This document shows, one piece after another, positions 22,448-32,426 of a stretch of DNA of 39,760 bases. The number at the start of each line of letters is the position of its first letter. Position 1 is the first letter of the stretch. This DNA comes from Bacteroides sp. (GTDB lineage Bacteria; Bacteroidota; Bacteroidia; Bacteroidales; Bacteroidaceae): NCBI RefSeq assembly GCF_028690125.1, contig NZ_JAQVBV010000042.1:1-39760 (forward strand), read 5' to 3'. The notes under the pieces were generated by a model that was not told the DNA's origin, made no database searches, and was given only the letters and a program-made list of their open reading frames with translations. The translations under genes were made by a program, and so were the position numbers.

Positions 22448-25400
22448 ATGGGAAAATTACAACCGGATTATATCACCTGGACGCTATCGCTTAACGCTGG
22501 GGGCTTACAAAAGGAAATCCTAAGAATAAAGAATAATAGTAAGGATCTTAAGGATGAAAATAAACTCCTTAAAGAGTCCATGAAGGAACTTACTTTACAA
22601 GGGAAATACCAAGGTAAGGAATACCAGCAGCTAGAAGCAAAACTTAAGGCGAATAATCGTGCTATCGGGGAAAACAACGAAAAAATAAAGCAGTGTGAAA
22701 GCCGCTTAAGCAATGTAAATAAGTCGTATGCACAATTATCGAAACAGGCGAAGAAATTGCAGTCTGATTTAGATAATACGGTGAAAGCACTGCAACCGGA
22801 AGAATATGCCCGGCTAGAAACTGAACTGGCGAAAACAAAAGCTGCAATGGAGCAGCTTAAGCCCAGAACGGAAGCCGTGAAAGAATCTTTCTTTAGCCTT
22901 AGTAAAATGAAAGCTACCGTAGTCGGTTTCTTCGTGGGAATAGGCGCTAGTATTAGTTCATTTTTTACTAACGCTATTTCAAATGCGAAAGAATGGGTGA
23001 AAGAAGGAACGAAACTGGCGGCTAATGCTGACGGGGTAAGACATGCTTTTGAGAAGTTGAACCGACCAGGGCTTTTGGATGATTTAAGGGAAGCGACGAA
23101 AAACACTGTTAATGATCTGGAATTAATGAAGGCGGCAGTACAGGCAAAGGATTTTCGGATCCCGCTTGAAGATCTGGGGAAATACTTGCAGTTCGCGCAA
23201 ATGAAAGCACAACAGACCGGGCAATCGGTTGAATATATGACTAATTCGATTGTTACAGGTTTAGGCCGTAAGTCGCTTCTTATATTGGATAATCTGGGCT
23301 TATCAGCCGCCGAAATAAATGAAGAAATTGCGATAACGGGGGATCTGATGAAAGCAGTTGCAAATATTGTAGATCGGCAGTTATCCAAAGCCGGTGAAAA
23401 CTATGTTTCAGCAGCCGATAAAGCCGCACAAAAAACGGCAGAACTGCAAAATCGACAAATGGAGATAGGGCGTCTTCTTCTTCCTCTAAAATCTGCATGG
23501 GGGAACTTATTTCATACGGTTAAGATCGGTTTTGCGGATGCGACAGTGTGGATACTAGAACACAAGGACAGTATTATAACGGTCGTGTCAGTAGTAACCG
23601 GGCTTATCGTTGTCTATAAATCCGTCACATTGCTTCAAAAAACTTGGAATGGGCTCTTAATGGTGGGCAAAGCTATTAATCTGGCTTATACCTCAATTAT
23701 GGCTTTACAGGCTGGTAATACTCTTCGGAGTGCGGCGGCTATGAGACTGTATAATGCTTCGGTAACATCTAACAATGTAATAGTAAAGGCGTGTACTGCA
23801 TCTACTTATTTGTTTGCCGCAGCAAAAGCCGTTCTCACTGGAAACATTGATAAGGCTCGGATAGCGATGCAGGCTTTTTATGCACTTACCAAAATAAGTC
23901 CATTAGCCATACTAATAACCGTAATTGCAGCTATTACGTACAAACTAACATCTTATAGAAGGGAATTAACAGCAACGGAGAAAGCAGAACGTAGTTTACT
24001 TAAGATCCGGGGAGAGGCGGCAGATTCCGTGGCTTCTGAACATCGAGAATTGAACACTCTTTTAGGAATTGCCCGAAACGAAAAGATTAGTAAGGAACAA
24101 CGCATTGCAGCAATTAAGCAGCTAAATGAATTAAGCCCGGAGTATCTGGGTAACTTGACTTTGGAAACAATCAATACCAAAGAGGCTACAACGGCATGTA
24201 AGAGCTATGCGGATAACCTATTGTCTCTTGCCAGGATTCGATCTGCCAATTCCAGACTAGAGGAAATACAGAATGAAAAACGAAAATTGGAAGAAAAAAG
24301 AGATAATATGTTAGAAAATCGTTCATGGTATTGGGATGATCCTAAACGATTTATAGCTCAAGGGGTAAATATGTTATCTGAAACAATCAAGGGGTATTCT
24401 GATGCTTGGGCAGATAGTATTATTGACGATTATTTTAATAGAGAATTTAACCGAATACAGGAACTAACGGATGAAGAAAAAAAATTAACGGATGAGATTA
24501 AAACGTCACAGGAAGATATCATTAAGGTTAATGCTGAATCTACCCAAAAAGAAAAGGATCTAGTAGCAGCTAAGAAAGAGGAAATAGCGCAGGCCGAACG
24601 TGAGATCGCTTCAACACCGGAACTTTTGAAAGCGAAAAATAAAAAAATTGCGAAGCTAAAAGAAGAGCTTGAAGCCTTGCAGGATCTAGGAGTAAATAAG
24701 AAAAAGAAACCAGGTGATTTTAATTCTGAAATAGATAAGGCTTTGGCTGGTTTGGATAATAAACACAATCAGGAACTTTTAAAGATACAGGAAGCAAAAG
24801 AAAAGGAGCAACAGACGGAAGCACAATATAATAAAGCGGTACTGGCAGAGGATCAGCGCTATTATACGGAACGCTTGGAAGCACTTAAGAAACTGGATAA
24901 AACCACCGCAAAGACAAAATTAAAAACGTTGGCAGAAATCCAATCTAAAATAACGGAAAGCAATAAAAAACTCCTAGAAAACCAGAGAAAGCAGGATGAA
25001 AATGAAATTTCACTGTTAAAGGAACAAAGGGATAAAAAATTACTTGTACAAGAATCCGTCTACAAAAGTACTAAGACAAAAATAGAACTGGATTACGCTA
25101 ATCAAAAGATTACGCAACAAACGCGTGATATGCTTTTGTTGGCCTTAGAAGAAACAAACACTAGGGAACGTCTTAATATACTTAAGAACTATCAAACCGA
25201 AGTAGGTAAAACAGAAATACAGACAGGGAATGTAAAGGTTACGGCTGTAAAAGAAGCTGGGCAGGCGGTTTTAGAAGCTGAACTGGCTAACGCCCAGAGC
25301 CGGGCAAAACAGCAAAAAGAAATAGAATCCTTACTTTCTTCTTTCAAAAAGGAATTTAGCCTAACGAATTTGCCGGATGAAACGGATCTGCAACTTAAAG

Positions 25401-26512
25401 TACTGGAAGCATCTTATCAGGCACGTTTACAGATAATACGGGATTCGCTGAAACAAGAGCTTATTACGAAAGAGCAGGCGGCAGCACAAGAAAAAGCCCT
25501 CAACGAAGCAAAGGGTACGGCGGAACTTAATATTGTAAAAGATGCAGAAAACCGTAAAAATGGGATTCTCGAAAAATACGGTCTGGCAGGATTCCAACAG
25601 CGTTATAATATGCAGATGGATGCCTTACGGCGTGAGAAACAACAAGGTTTAATCAGTGCCAAGGACTATGCAGCAGCCGAAAAGCAAATAAAGCTTACGG
25701 CATGGAAAGAAGCTTTCGATTATTTTTCTGGTTTATTCGGTGATGCGATAACCGCTTTACAAGATGCGGAGATCGCCAATATGGAGGCTAAATATGACGT
25801 AGAAATCGAAGCGGCGCAGGGAAATGCCGAAGAGGTTGAACGTTTGGAGAATGAAAAGGCCGAGAAAAAACTTGAAATTGAGAAAAAATACGCAGATGTA
25901 CAATTTGCTGTAAAAGCTAGCCAAATCATAGCTAATACCGCTATGGCAATAATGACCGCTATGGCGCAATTAGGGCCGATAGCCGGGCCGATTGCAGCCG
26001 CATTAATGGGAGTGACTGGCGCCGCCCAGCTTGCCGCCGCCAATTCGGAGCGCCAGAAGGTTAAGAATATGACTTTAAACAACAGTAGCAGTTCTTCTTC
26101 TACTAGTGCCGAAAGAGTCGTGAATCCGTCTTCGGGATATAGCGAAGGTGGATATACTGGAGATGGTGGCCGTTATGAAGTTGCCGGGGCGGTTCATCGT
26201 GGCGAATATGTCGTACCAATACCGGAGATGAAAAATAAGCGGGTATTTAATATGGTGAAGGTTATAGAAAGTATCCGGCGCCAACGGACGGTAGCAAATC
26301 CGTTACCGGGATATTCAGAAGGTGGGCACGTTCAAGATCAATCGGCAAATCAAGTCAATTGCCCGGAACTGATAAAAGCGGCTGAACGGCTTGAAAAAGC
26401 TTCGGAAAATTTGGGTAAACCAGCGAGAAATTATGTACTCTTATCCGATATAAATGATGCAGAGGAAATTAAATATAAGTCAGAAAAACCATTTACAAGG
26501 GGGGATAACTAA
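22448..26512 (+). CDS. Tail tape measure protein
   Basis: A 1354-residue tape measure sets tail length and is ejected through the tail on infection. The start at 22448 is used because the frame upstream crosses a terminator and promoter. Order of parts: a long N-terminal coiled coil (about 15-150), a hydrophobic segment VVGFFVGIGASISSFF near 158-173, a conserved helical domain (about 180-360), two more membrane-like segments (SIITVVSVVTGLIVVYKSV near 375-393, PLAILITVIAAITYKL near 483-498), then a very long Lys/Glu/Gln-rich coiled coil (about 510-1150), a hydrophobic Ala-rich stretch (AIMTAMAQLGPIAGPIAAAL near 1170-1190) and GYSEGGYTG and GYSEGGHV repeats near the end. Large size indicates a long flexible tail. 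The next ATG overlaps the stop by one base. Confidence 0.92.
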   Translation: MGKLQPDYITWTLSLNAGGLQKEILRIKNNSKDLKDENKLLKESMKELTLQGKYQGKEYQQLEAKLKANNRAIGENNEKIKQCESRLSNVNKSYAQLSKQAKKLQSDLDNTVKALQPEEYARLETELAKTKAAMEQLKPRTEAVKESFFSLSKMKATVVGFFVGIGASISSFFTNAISNAKEWVKEGTKLAANADGVRHAFEKLNRPGLLDDLREATKNTVNDLELMKAAVQAKDFRIPLEDLGKYLQFAQMKAQQTGQSVEYMTNSIVTGLGRKSLLILDNLGLSAAEINEEIAITGDLMKAVANIVDRQLSKAGENYVSAADKAAQKTAELQNRQMEIGRLLLPLKSAWGNLFHTVKIGFADATVWILEHKDSIITVVSVVTGLIVVYKSVTLLQKTWNGLLMVGKAINLAYTSIMALQAGNTLRSAAAMRLYNASVTSNNVIVKACTASTYLFAAAKAVLTGNIDKARIAMQAFYALTKISPLAILITVIAAITYKLTSYRRELTATEKAERSLLKIRGEAADSVASEHRELNTLLGIARNEKISKEQRIAAIKQLNELSPEYLGNLTLETINTKEATTACKSYADNLLSLARIRSANSRLEEIQNEKRKLEEKRDNMLENRSWYWDDPKRFIAQGVNMLSETIKGYSDAWADSIIDDYFNREFNRIQELTDEEKKLTDEIKTSQEDIIKVNAESTQKEKDLVAAKKEEIAQAEREIASTPELLKAKNKKIAKLKEELEALQDLGVNKKKKPGDFNSEIDKALAGLDNKHNQELLKIQEAKEKEQQTEAQYNKAVLAEDQRYYTERLEALKKLDKTTAKTKLKTLAEIQSKITESNKKLLENQRKQDENEISLLKEQRDKKLLVQESVYKSTKTKIELDYANQKITQQTRDMLLLALEETNTRERLNILKNYQTEVGKTEIQTGNVKVTAVKEAGQAVLEAELANAQSRAKQQKEIESLLSSFKKEFSLTNLPDETDLQLKVLEASYQARLQIIRDSLKQELITKEQAAAQEKALNEAKGTAELNIVKDAENRKNGILEKYGLAGFQQRYNMQMDALRREKQQGLISAKDYAAAEKQIKLTAWKEAFDYFSGLFGDAITALQDAEIANMEAKYDVEIEAAQGNAEEVERLENEKAEKKLEIEKKYADVQFAVKASQIIANTAMAIMTAMAQLGPIAGPIAAALMGVTGAAQLAAANSERQKVKNMTLNNSSSSSSTSAERVVNPSSGYSEGGYTGDGGRYEVAGAVHRGEYVVPIPEMKNKRVFNMVKVIESIRRQRTVANPLPGYSEGGHVQDQSANQVNCPELIKAAERLEKASENLGKPARNYVLLSDINDAEEIKYKSEKPFTRGDN

Positions 26513-28620
26513 TGGCATTAACTATTAAGACGCAAAAGGGAATATATGATGTTCCAGGTGATTTCCAGATGGAAGTCGAAATTAATTCTCCTATTTACAC
26601 GGATAAAGGAAGCCAAACGTTAGCATCCACATTGCCAGGGACTAAACGTAATCTTTACCTGGTTGATTACATACACCGGGAAGATATAGTAAATGCGCCG
26701 GGGAAAGACGTAATGGCTATTATTGCCGATGGCATTTATCGAAGAACGGGGAAGCAAAATATAACGTCAGCCAGTAGGGAAAGCGGCGTAGTAGCTAATT
26801 TTGGTTTTGATGAAAGTTTGATGTATGAAGCTTGGAATAATGTTTCATTGAAGAAATTACCCGGACTACCAATATATAAGCCAGAAGGAGGAATAACCGT
26901 ATTAATGAATCACTTAAGCGATGTCATGCGCTATTATGTGACAGCAGATTATTATGTTTTCCCGATACAGGTGAAGGCTGAATCTTTGAATGATGTTGTT
27001 TATCCTGAATTTATTAATCCCATAGAGAAAGTTAATCGCGATGTCTATGATTTAAAGAAAAATGCCCGTACTGAAAAAATAGTGCTTTCTGGATCATTGG
27101 TAGATGTAAAATTACCCGCTGGTTATGGGATATCTCCTTTTATAAAAGTATCTAGTATATTGGAACTGATCTTTTCGGCCTATGGTTTCAAACTGATAGA
27201 GAATCCCTTTTCCACTCATTATCAACTTAAGAAAATGGTAGTACTTAATAACGTGGCGGATGCAATTGTTCATGGGCAGATAGAATATAAAAATATGATG
27301 CCGGATTGTTCCGTAAATGATTTTTTAGACGCTTTATTTTGCAGGACTGGCGCTAAAGTTTTTGTAGATGGTAATACCAAAACGGCCAAAGTTATACTAA
27401 TAAAGGATGCTATTACGGCGTCATCTTTCGCAGATTGGACGTTGTTTAAATCATCGGATCTAGTTCCTAGTTATGGGACGGCTAAACAGTTGAAACTATC
27501 CGCTGGGACTTCATTTGAAGGTGCAAACGTTGAATGTGATTCTTTTGAAGACTTTATCGATCAATACAATGGTATTGTTACAGAAGTTGAAAATACAGTA
27601 CCTGGATATCTTCCAGATAATGTGTATGTCTGTTATCAAGCTTCTACTGGTAGATTTTACAAGCGTAATGTAGTAACTAAATCTATATCAATGATATCTA
27701 GCGACTTTTTCCCGTGGGATAAAAAAACGGTAAATATAGACTATGAAGAAATCACAGGACCGGATGAGTGTTTGCCGATGTCTTTCACTAATGGTTTGTT
27801 GGTTCCTCAATATCTTACAGGGACAGTTAATCTAAATACGACACTTAGAGGGGGGAAAGTTGAAGAACAAAAAGAGAATACACCTTTATGTTTATGTTTT
27901 GCAATGGGACTAGCAACCAATGAAAAAAATGAATCTTCTGGATATTATTTTGGAAGTTCTTTTTGTAGAGATCCGGCAGGGAATTACTTCCGTGATAGCA
28001 ACGGAAATAAATATAATTATTCGTTGGTATTTCGTGGAGAAGATGGAGCATTCAATCGCTTTTTTAAACGATGGGACGCTGTTTTAAGACATTCTAATCA
28101 TGTGCTTTCTGGTAAATTTAATCTGGATCGCATCAATTTGACTAAGATAGACACAGGACGTCCTCTTTCTATATCCGGTCAAAACGTAATGATTGAAAGC
28201 GTGAAACACACGATGCCTTATCGTATTAATAAACCTGCGACTGTTAAGTTACGAACTATAAAGCTTTTAAAACCTTATGATTTAGAAAAAGAACAAGAAC
28301 TGGTACAAATGAAATCGCAAACTACTAAATGGACAGTCGTTTATTATGATGATCGTGCTGCGAATGATTATTTGCAGTCAATTTTAAGTAGACCGGATGA
28401 AGAATGGTATGAATATCAGGTCGTTCAATATATAACAAAACCAGTTGAGAGTGAATTTGATTCTTATCTTCCTCCAACTCCACTAGAGGTAGAAGAAGGG
28501 AAAGAAATATTAAATTGGTATAGGGTAGAAATTAAATATCAGGTTCATACAAACCAAGATTCTTATTTTGGAAATGCGACTTTAGATTATGAAGCAGGTA
28601 TTAGAGCTTCTAATTTATAA
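26512..28620 (+). CDS. Distal tail/baseplate hub-like protein
   Basis: This 702-residue protein directly after the tape measure is probably a distal tail or baseplate hub component. It begins MALTIKTQKGIYDVPGDFQMEVE and appears beta-rich, with segments typical of such tail-tip proteins: IYTDKGSQTLASTLPGTKRN near 30-49, a central region with IKVSSILELIFSAYGFKL near 203-220 and CSVNDFLDALFCRTGAKVFV near 267-286. The C-terminus from about 620 is a beta-strand and proline-rich region. Start codon overlaps the previous stop by one base, so translation is coupled. No protease or hydrolase motif is seen. The assignment rests on position after the tape measure and on the beta-rich layout. Confidence 0.7.
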   Translation: MALTIKTQKGIYDVPGDFQMEVEINSPIYTDKGSQTLASTLPGTKRNLYLVDYIHREDIVNAPGKDVMAIIADGIYRRTGKQNITSASRESGVVANFGFDESLMYEAWNNVSLKKLPGLPIYKPEGGITVLMNHLSDVMRYYVTADYYVFPIQVKAESLNDVVYPEFINPIEKVNRDVYDLKKNARTEKIVLSGSLVDVKLPAGYGISPFIKVSSILELIFSAYGFKLIENPFSTHYQLKKMVVLNNVADAIVHGQIEYKNMMPDCSVNDFLDALFCRTGAKVFVDGNTKTAKVILIKDAITASSFADWTLFKSSDLVPSYGTAKQLKLSAGTSFEGANVECDSFEDFIDQYNGIVTEVENTVPGYLPDNVYVCYQASTGRFYKRNVVTKSISMISSDFFPWDKKTVNIDYEEITGPDECLPMSFTNGLLVPQYLTGTVNLNTTLRGGKVEEQKENTPLCLCFAMGLATNEKNESSGYYFGSSFCRDPAGNYFRDSNGNKYNYSLVFRGEDGAFNRFFKRWDAVLRHSNHVLSGKFNLDRINLTKIDTGRPLSISGQNVMIESVKHTMPYRINKPATVKLRTIKLLKPYDLEKEQELVQMKSQTTKWTVVYYDDRAANDYLQSILSRPDEEWYEYQVVQYITKPVESEFDSYLPPTPLEVEEGKEILNWYRVEIKYQVHTNQDSYFGNATLDYEAGIRASNL

Positions 28621-28623
28621 TCT

Positions 28624-28658
28624 GTCCTTTGATGCCCCATTGAATATTTGCTGTTTTG
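28624..28658 (+). promoter_or_regulatory. Late-class promoter before the 28663 gene
   Basis: GTCCTTT at 28624-28630, 24 bases, then TTTG at 28655-28658 in CTGTTTTG. The ATG lies only 4 bases after the box, so the message would have almost no leader. Confidence 0.55.
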
Positions 28659-28662
28659 CATT

Positions 28663-28878
28663 ATGGAAAATAAAACGATATTATCTGCACCAGAAATAAC
28701 AAATGTTTCTGATGCTTTTTTGAAATTTAGATCATTGCCTGGAAATGGAAATAAGACGAATAATGAATTTTATTCCCTTCTTACAAAGCCTAGTATTGAA
28801 AGGAATAGATTTTTATCCGTATGTAAATTATATCCAGTAATAAACGAAAATATAGTAAGACAACAATTTAAATTATGA
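28663..28878 (+). CDS. Small protein between hub and baseplate genes, unknown
   Basis: A 71-residue protein starting at the ATG at 28663; an in-frame ATG at 28648 lies within the promoter spacer and is not favoured. The sequence is polar (MENKTILSAPEITNVSDAFLKF, then SLPGNGNKTNNEFYSLLTKPS) with a basic end. The stop overlaps the next ATG by 4 bases (ATGA). It could be a small baseplate component or a translational lead gene. The promoter box ends only 4 bases before its ATG, so this gene would begin very close to the transcript end. No recognisable family. Confidence 0.6.
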   Translation: MENKTILSAPEITNVSDAFLKFRSLPGNGNKTNNEFYSLLTKPSIERNRFLSVCKLYPVINENIVRQQFKL

Positions 28879-30014
28879 GTTTAAGTGCAAATATATCTCC
28901 TCGTACATTGGCCCTATCAGGAAATCCGATCCGACTTGATATTACGTCTTCTTCCCCGGTTACTTATATAATCCGGGACGGGGAAGAAACGGTATTTGAA
29001 GGATCCGGGGAAGAAGGTAATTTTTATGTGTTTATTGACGAGATCTTATCGGTCATCCTCGCTCCAATTCGCTATTCAGGACAGGAAACAGACATTATTT
29101 TGAATACCTCTGGCAATCTAAAGGAATATACCATAAACGTGACTAATACAGAAGGGGAAAATAAAATATTGCAGCACAAAGTAATATTAGGGGGAATTAG
29201 TAAAAGGGCCATGCGACATTTAAATCAAGAGGGGAGTAATATTTTTACTTTTAAGCTACTTAATGCAGCTGGTAATTTTTTTATGTCTACCAGATCGGAA
29301 ACACGTATTCTAACGATCCGAGAGACTGAAATACGCCCTTTATTGTTTATTGCCCCCAAAACAACTTTTACAGTTACCGTATCGGGCGGGATAAGCAAAG
29401 AAATAACCGGATTAATAGTGGGTAAATGTTATGCGCTTAATTTAGATGCCATACGGAGATACTTTTTTGATAGTGAAAATATACTGGCTAGCCAATTTAT
29501 TGTAAGCACGGATGAAGGTACGGCAGTTACTATCGTAGTTATTCCAGCAGATGTGGCGAAAGAAAGATACTATCTGGAATTTCTTAATTCTTACGGTGCC
29601 TATGAATGTATAGATGTTACTGGAAAACCAACTTTAGACCAGGATAGTGGGGAAGAAGAAACTTACGGGAAATATGATGAATTAGTAAATGATTACATTG
29701 AATCTCGTGAACGTGTGCGAACCGTAGATACTATCCATGTACAAACCGGATTTAAAACAGAAAATGAATTAAAGTTTCTTCTTGATATGCTTTCCAGTGA
29801 CGATATTTATTTGCTAGGATATGAAGATCGGGAAATCAAAGTCAATGCTTCAGCCGACAGTTTGGCAGTAGCTAAGAATATGGATAAGCCACAAAGTTTA
29901 CCTATCACATTGAGATTTACAGATTCAGAGAGGCGTTTTACTCAAGCATTACGAGGAGATGATTTCGACAATCCAAAAATCCATTCGAAAGAATTTAGTC
30001 AAGAATTTAATTGA
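28875..30014 (+). CDS. Putative baseplate or tail-tip protein
   Basis: The 379-residue protein is probably all-beta in its first two thirds: LSANISPRTLALSGNPIRLDI (about 2-22), ISSSPVTYIIRDGEETVF, TVTVSGGISKEITGLIVG and so on, resembling Ig-like or tail-tip folds. The last third is helical (GKYDELVNDYIESRERVRTV, about 265-284; NELKFLLDMLSSDDIYLLGYED). It is coupled with the 71-residue gene before it (4-base overlap) and is followed 7 bases later by the next tail gene. A baseplate role follows from position only. No enzymatic motif is visible. Confidence 0.6.
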   Translation: MSLSANISPRTLALSGNPIRLDITSSSPVTYIIRDGEETVFEGSGEEGNFYVFIDEILSVILAPIRYSGQETDIILNTSGNLKEYTINVTNTEGENKILQHKVILGGISKRAMRHLNQEGSNIFTFKLLNAAGNFFMSTRSETRILTIRETEIRPLLFIAPKTTFTVTVSGGISKEITGLIVGKCYALNLDAIRRYFFDSENILASQFIVSTDEGTAVTIVVIPADVAKERYYLEFLNSYGAYECIDVTGKPTLDQDSGEEETYGKYDELVNDYIESRERVRTVDTIHVQTGFKTENELKFLLDMLSSDDIYLLGYEDREIKVNASADSLAVAKNMDKPQSLPITLRFTDSERRFTQALRGDDFDNPKIHSKEFSQEFN

Positions 30015-30021
30015 AAGAACG

Positions 30022-31290
30022 ATGGCTGATGAAATGCAAAGTGTTATAGACGCTCTAATTGATCACATAGATAAAGCAATTAAAAAAGGGAGTGTGACTA
30101 ATCAGCAAGTCGCTGGAGTACTCAATTTCCTTAACGAGAAATTAAAAAGTGCAGATAGCAGATATATTCGGAATGACATCCCTAATTCGGCAAAAGCAGT
30201 GATTACCTTCTTAGAAGAAATAATTTCCGAAGGCCTTATCGAAGCCAATGGCGGTGTTCAATTTGGCAATCAATTCATTTCAGGTCTTCTTGGAACTGGA
30301 GGTTTTATAGATAAATTTGGATATGGAGAACTTCGCGGTCTTAAAGTATGGGGAACTATCGAAGCTCCTGAGTTTAGATACAACCGAGTAACCATCAACC
30401 TTGGCCATCAATGGCAAACCAATGGCGGCGGCATCATAAAAGAAGTCACCATGCTCGACGACCAATCCGGCATTATCACCTTAGACCTAGACCCCGGCAA
30501 ATACGGAGCAGTTGATTACGATGACCTCTGCATAGGCATTTGGCACAATGAGACCCCTTCTCTTAACGACACAGTAACCACCGACGACGGCAAAGGGAAT
30601 TATACTTTTGCCGGCTACGGAACCAGCTATTTCCGCATCACCGAAATACTGGATACCGTACACAATTCACAATTTAGCTTTACCCTGCGTCCGATCTCTG
30701 AAAAACACAAGAGACAAACGATTCCCCAAGTCGGCATGCACTTTGCCCAATTCGGCAATCCCACCAACAAAGACCGGCAGAGCAGCGTATACAGCACCAC
30801 TACCTACGTGCGTGCCCTGGTAGGCGTAACAACCTGGGAGCATTCCTTTGCCAATATCTCCGCACAGCTATACGATTGTAGCAACCTATCCGTATTCGGT
30901 AGAGACGACCTCAAAGACAGATCAATGTATCTTCGGGATATCTACATGACAGGCACGATTGAACAGTTCGAAAACAAGCCCCTGACGATGGACATAGACT
31001 TCTCATTAGGTGCTTTCATGGCCCCCGGTGAAACCGGCATTATAACCGTTAAAGTGTTAGATGGATACGGACAAGATGTTACAAATACGATGACCACCTG
31101 GGAATGGACCAGGGAGAGCGGTGACGCCATGAGCGACTTAGCCTGGTCTATCACCCACAAAAACGATAAAAACGTCTTAGCGATCACCTATTCCGACCTG
31201 GGACCCAACTCAGATACGAACATAAGTACCATGTTCACCGTAAAAGCAAGCGATGGAATTAAAAATGTACAGGGCGAATTAACGATATAA
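30022..31290 (+). CDS. Baseplate/tail fibre protein with mosaic composition
   Basis: A 422-residue protein read from the ATG at 30022, just after the previous stop; the upstream extension to 29959 overlaps that gene. The N-terminus (MADEMQSVIDALIDHIDKAIKK, about 1-22) is helical and could be the baseplate-attaching part, followed by a hinge LLGTGGFIDKFGYGELRGLKVW (about 92-113) and a long beta-rich body (strands such as VTMLDDQSGIITLDLDPG). From about base 30,370 the codon use turns distinctly C-rich (ACC, GGC, AAC common), unlike the first 350 bases, suggesting a recombination join within the gene. The rest of the adhesion module (to about 33.8 kb) has the same C-rich style. Family uncertain; a fibre-type adhesin is likely. 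Confidence 0.6.
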   Translation: MADEMQSVIDALIDHIDKAIKKGSVTNQQVAGVLNFLNEKLKSADSRYIRNDIPNSAKAVITFLEEIISEGLIEANGGVQFGNQFISGLLGTGGFIDKFGYGELRGLKVWGTIEAPEFRYNRVTINLGHQWQTNGGGIIKEVTMLDDQSGIITLDLDPGKYGAVDYDDLCIGIWHNETPSLNDTVTTDDGKGNYTFAGYGTSYFRITEILDTVHNSQFSFTLRPISEKHKRQTIPQVGMHFAQFGNPTNKDRQSSVYSTTTYVRALVGVTTWEHSFANISAQLYDCSNLSVFGRDDLKDRSMYLRDIYMTGTIEQFENKPLTMDIDFSLGAFMAPGETGIITVKVLDGYGQDVTNTMTTWEWTRESGDAMSDLAWSITHKNDKNVLAITYSDLGPNSDTNISTMFTVKASDGIKNVQGELTI

Positions 31291-32426
31291 TGATTATGGA
31301 AACAAAAAAACAAAGACTCAGAAAAGACTTTAAACCACTATCTACCTCCTGCTCGATAGTTTGTTTAACACCCAACAGTCCTGTCACCCAAACATACAAC
31401 AGTGACATTGACGAATGGGAACCAGATCGAGAATTCGGTACCGGAACCATATTGCTTCCCAACTGTACCGTATCCGTCACCGACGGAACCTTTAGAAACG
31501 GCAACGTAAACGACCTGCTGACTAACATCATCTGGAGAGTGAACAATGTAGATATCACTACCCTCCCGGAGTGGACAGGCAAGTTTATCATTAACACCAC
31601 CGACGGCAGCCCGAACAAAGGAGCCATCACAATTAAAAAGAATATACTCCCCTACGAGCGTCCCATACTCACTTTTGAAGGAGTGATGACAGACACCCGG
31701 TTAGGGATCAATATACCGTTCAGCTCCGAAGCAATTCTTGAGACACACGATAAAAGTGCAGACCAGTACTCCGTGAAAATAGAGATGGATAATCTAGCCT
31801 ACAATCCATTCACCGATCCATACGCTCAAACCTATCCCATCACCATCTTTCAAGGGACAGATAAAGTAACCGACTATACAAGATACTCATTCAAGTTAAG
31901 CACCATCTCCGGTTTGAACACTCAAGACTACACAGATGATGACATATTCGTTCAAAAGAATCTATCAGGATTCTGCCTGATCCTAGACTTGCGCCTGACA
32001 GAAAAAAAAGATTTTCTTTTAGAAATCTTTAAAGACAACAAAAAAGTATCATTTACCCAGTTCTCTATAACTAGAATCAATCCGGTTGTCTCCTATCAAT
32101 TTGCCAGTGGAGCGGATATGTCAGCAAACGCCAAACAGACATACAACCGTGCTATATTCTCATACATGGGCAACACACTGCTTAACCCTGAAAGAGTACT
32201 GGATGTATCCTGGTACACCGATACCGAAAAAAAGAAAAAAGTGTGGCACAACGAAGGGATATCCACCTTGCTCAATTACGAAAAAGCAGGAGTAGGCAAC
32301 ACCGAGTCAGACAGCTGGATGGATGTTTACCTGGAAATATCCAATAAAAAGGCTCATAAATACGCCACCTCCGTAGATGATAAGAACTATATAGACGAAA
32401 ACGGAAACAAATACATATTCACATGA
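31290..32426 (+). CDS. Putative tail-tip/adhesion protein
   Basis: This 378-residue protein starts in the last base of the previous stop. It looks beta-rich with repeated Thr/Asp/Gly motifs: SCSIVCLTPNSPVTQTYNSD (about 18-37), TGTILLPNCTVSVTDGTF, NNVDITTLPEWTGKF and a long strand series to the C-terminus. Two internal starts (31290 and 31296) are possible. The composition is C-rich in third positions like its neighbours at 30.4-33.6 kb. It overlaps the next gene by 4 bases. The place between baseplate and receptor-binding candidates suggests a structural part of the tail-tip or fibre. No known family is recognised. Confidence 0.6.
   Translation: MIMETKKQRLRKDFKPLSTSCSIVCLTPNSPVTQTYNSDIDEWEPDREFGTGTILLPNCTVSVTDGTFRNGNVNDLLTNIIWRVNNVDITTLPEWTGKFIINTTDGSPNKGAITIKKNILPYERPILTFEGVMTDTRLGINIPFSSEAILETHDKSADQYSVKIEMDNLAYNPFTDPYAQTYPITIFQGTDKVTDYTRYSFKLSTISGLNTQDYTDDDIFVQKNLSGFCLILDLRLTEKKDFLLEIFKDNKKVSFTQFSITRINPVVSYQFASGADMSANAKQTYNRAIFSYMGNTLLNPERVLDVSWYTDTEKKKKVWHNEGISTLLNYEKAGVGNTESDSWMDVYLEISNKKAHKYATSVDDKNYIDENGNKYIFT

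Noticed and set aside
22468..23388. Long minus-strand ORF within the tape measure gene
   Set aside because: Shadow of a Lys/Glu/Ala-rich coiled-coil frame; Ser/Phe/Cys-rich translation is typical of such artefacts.
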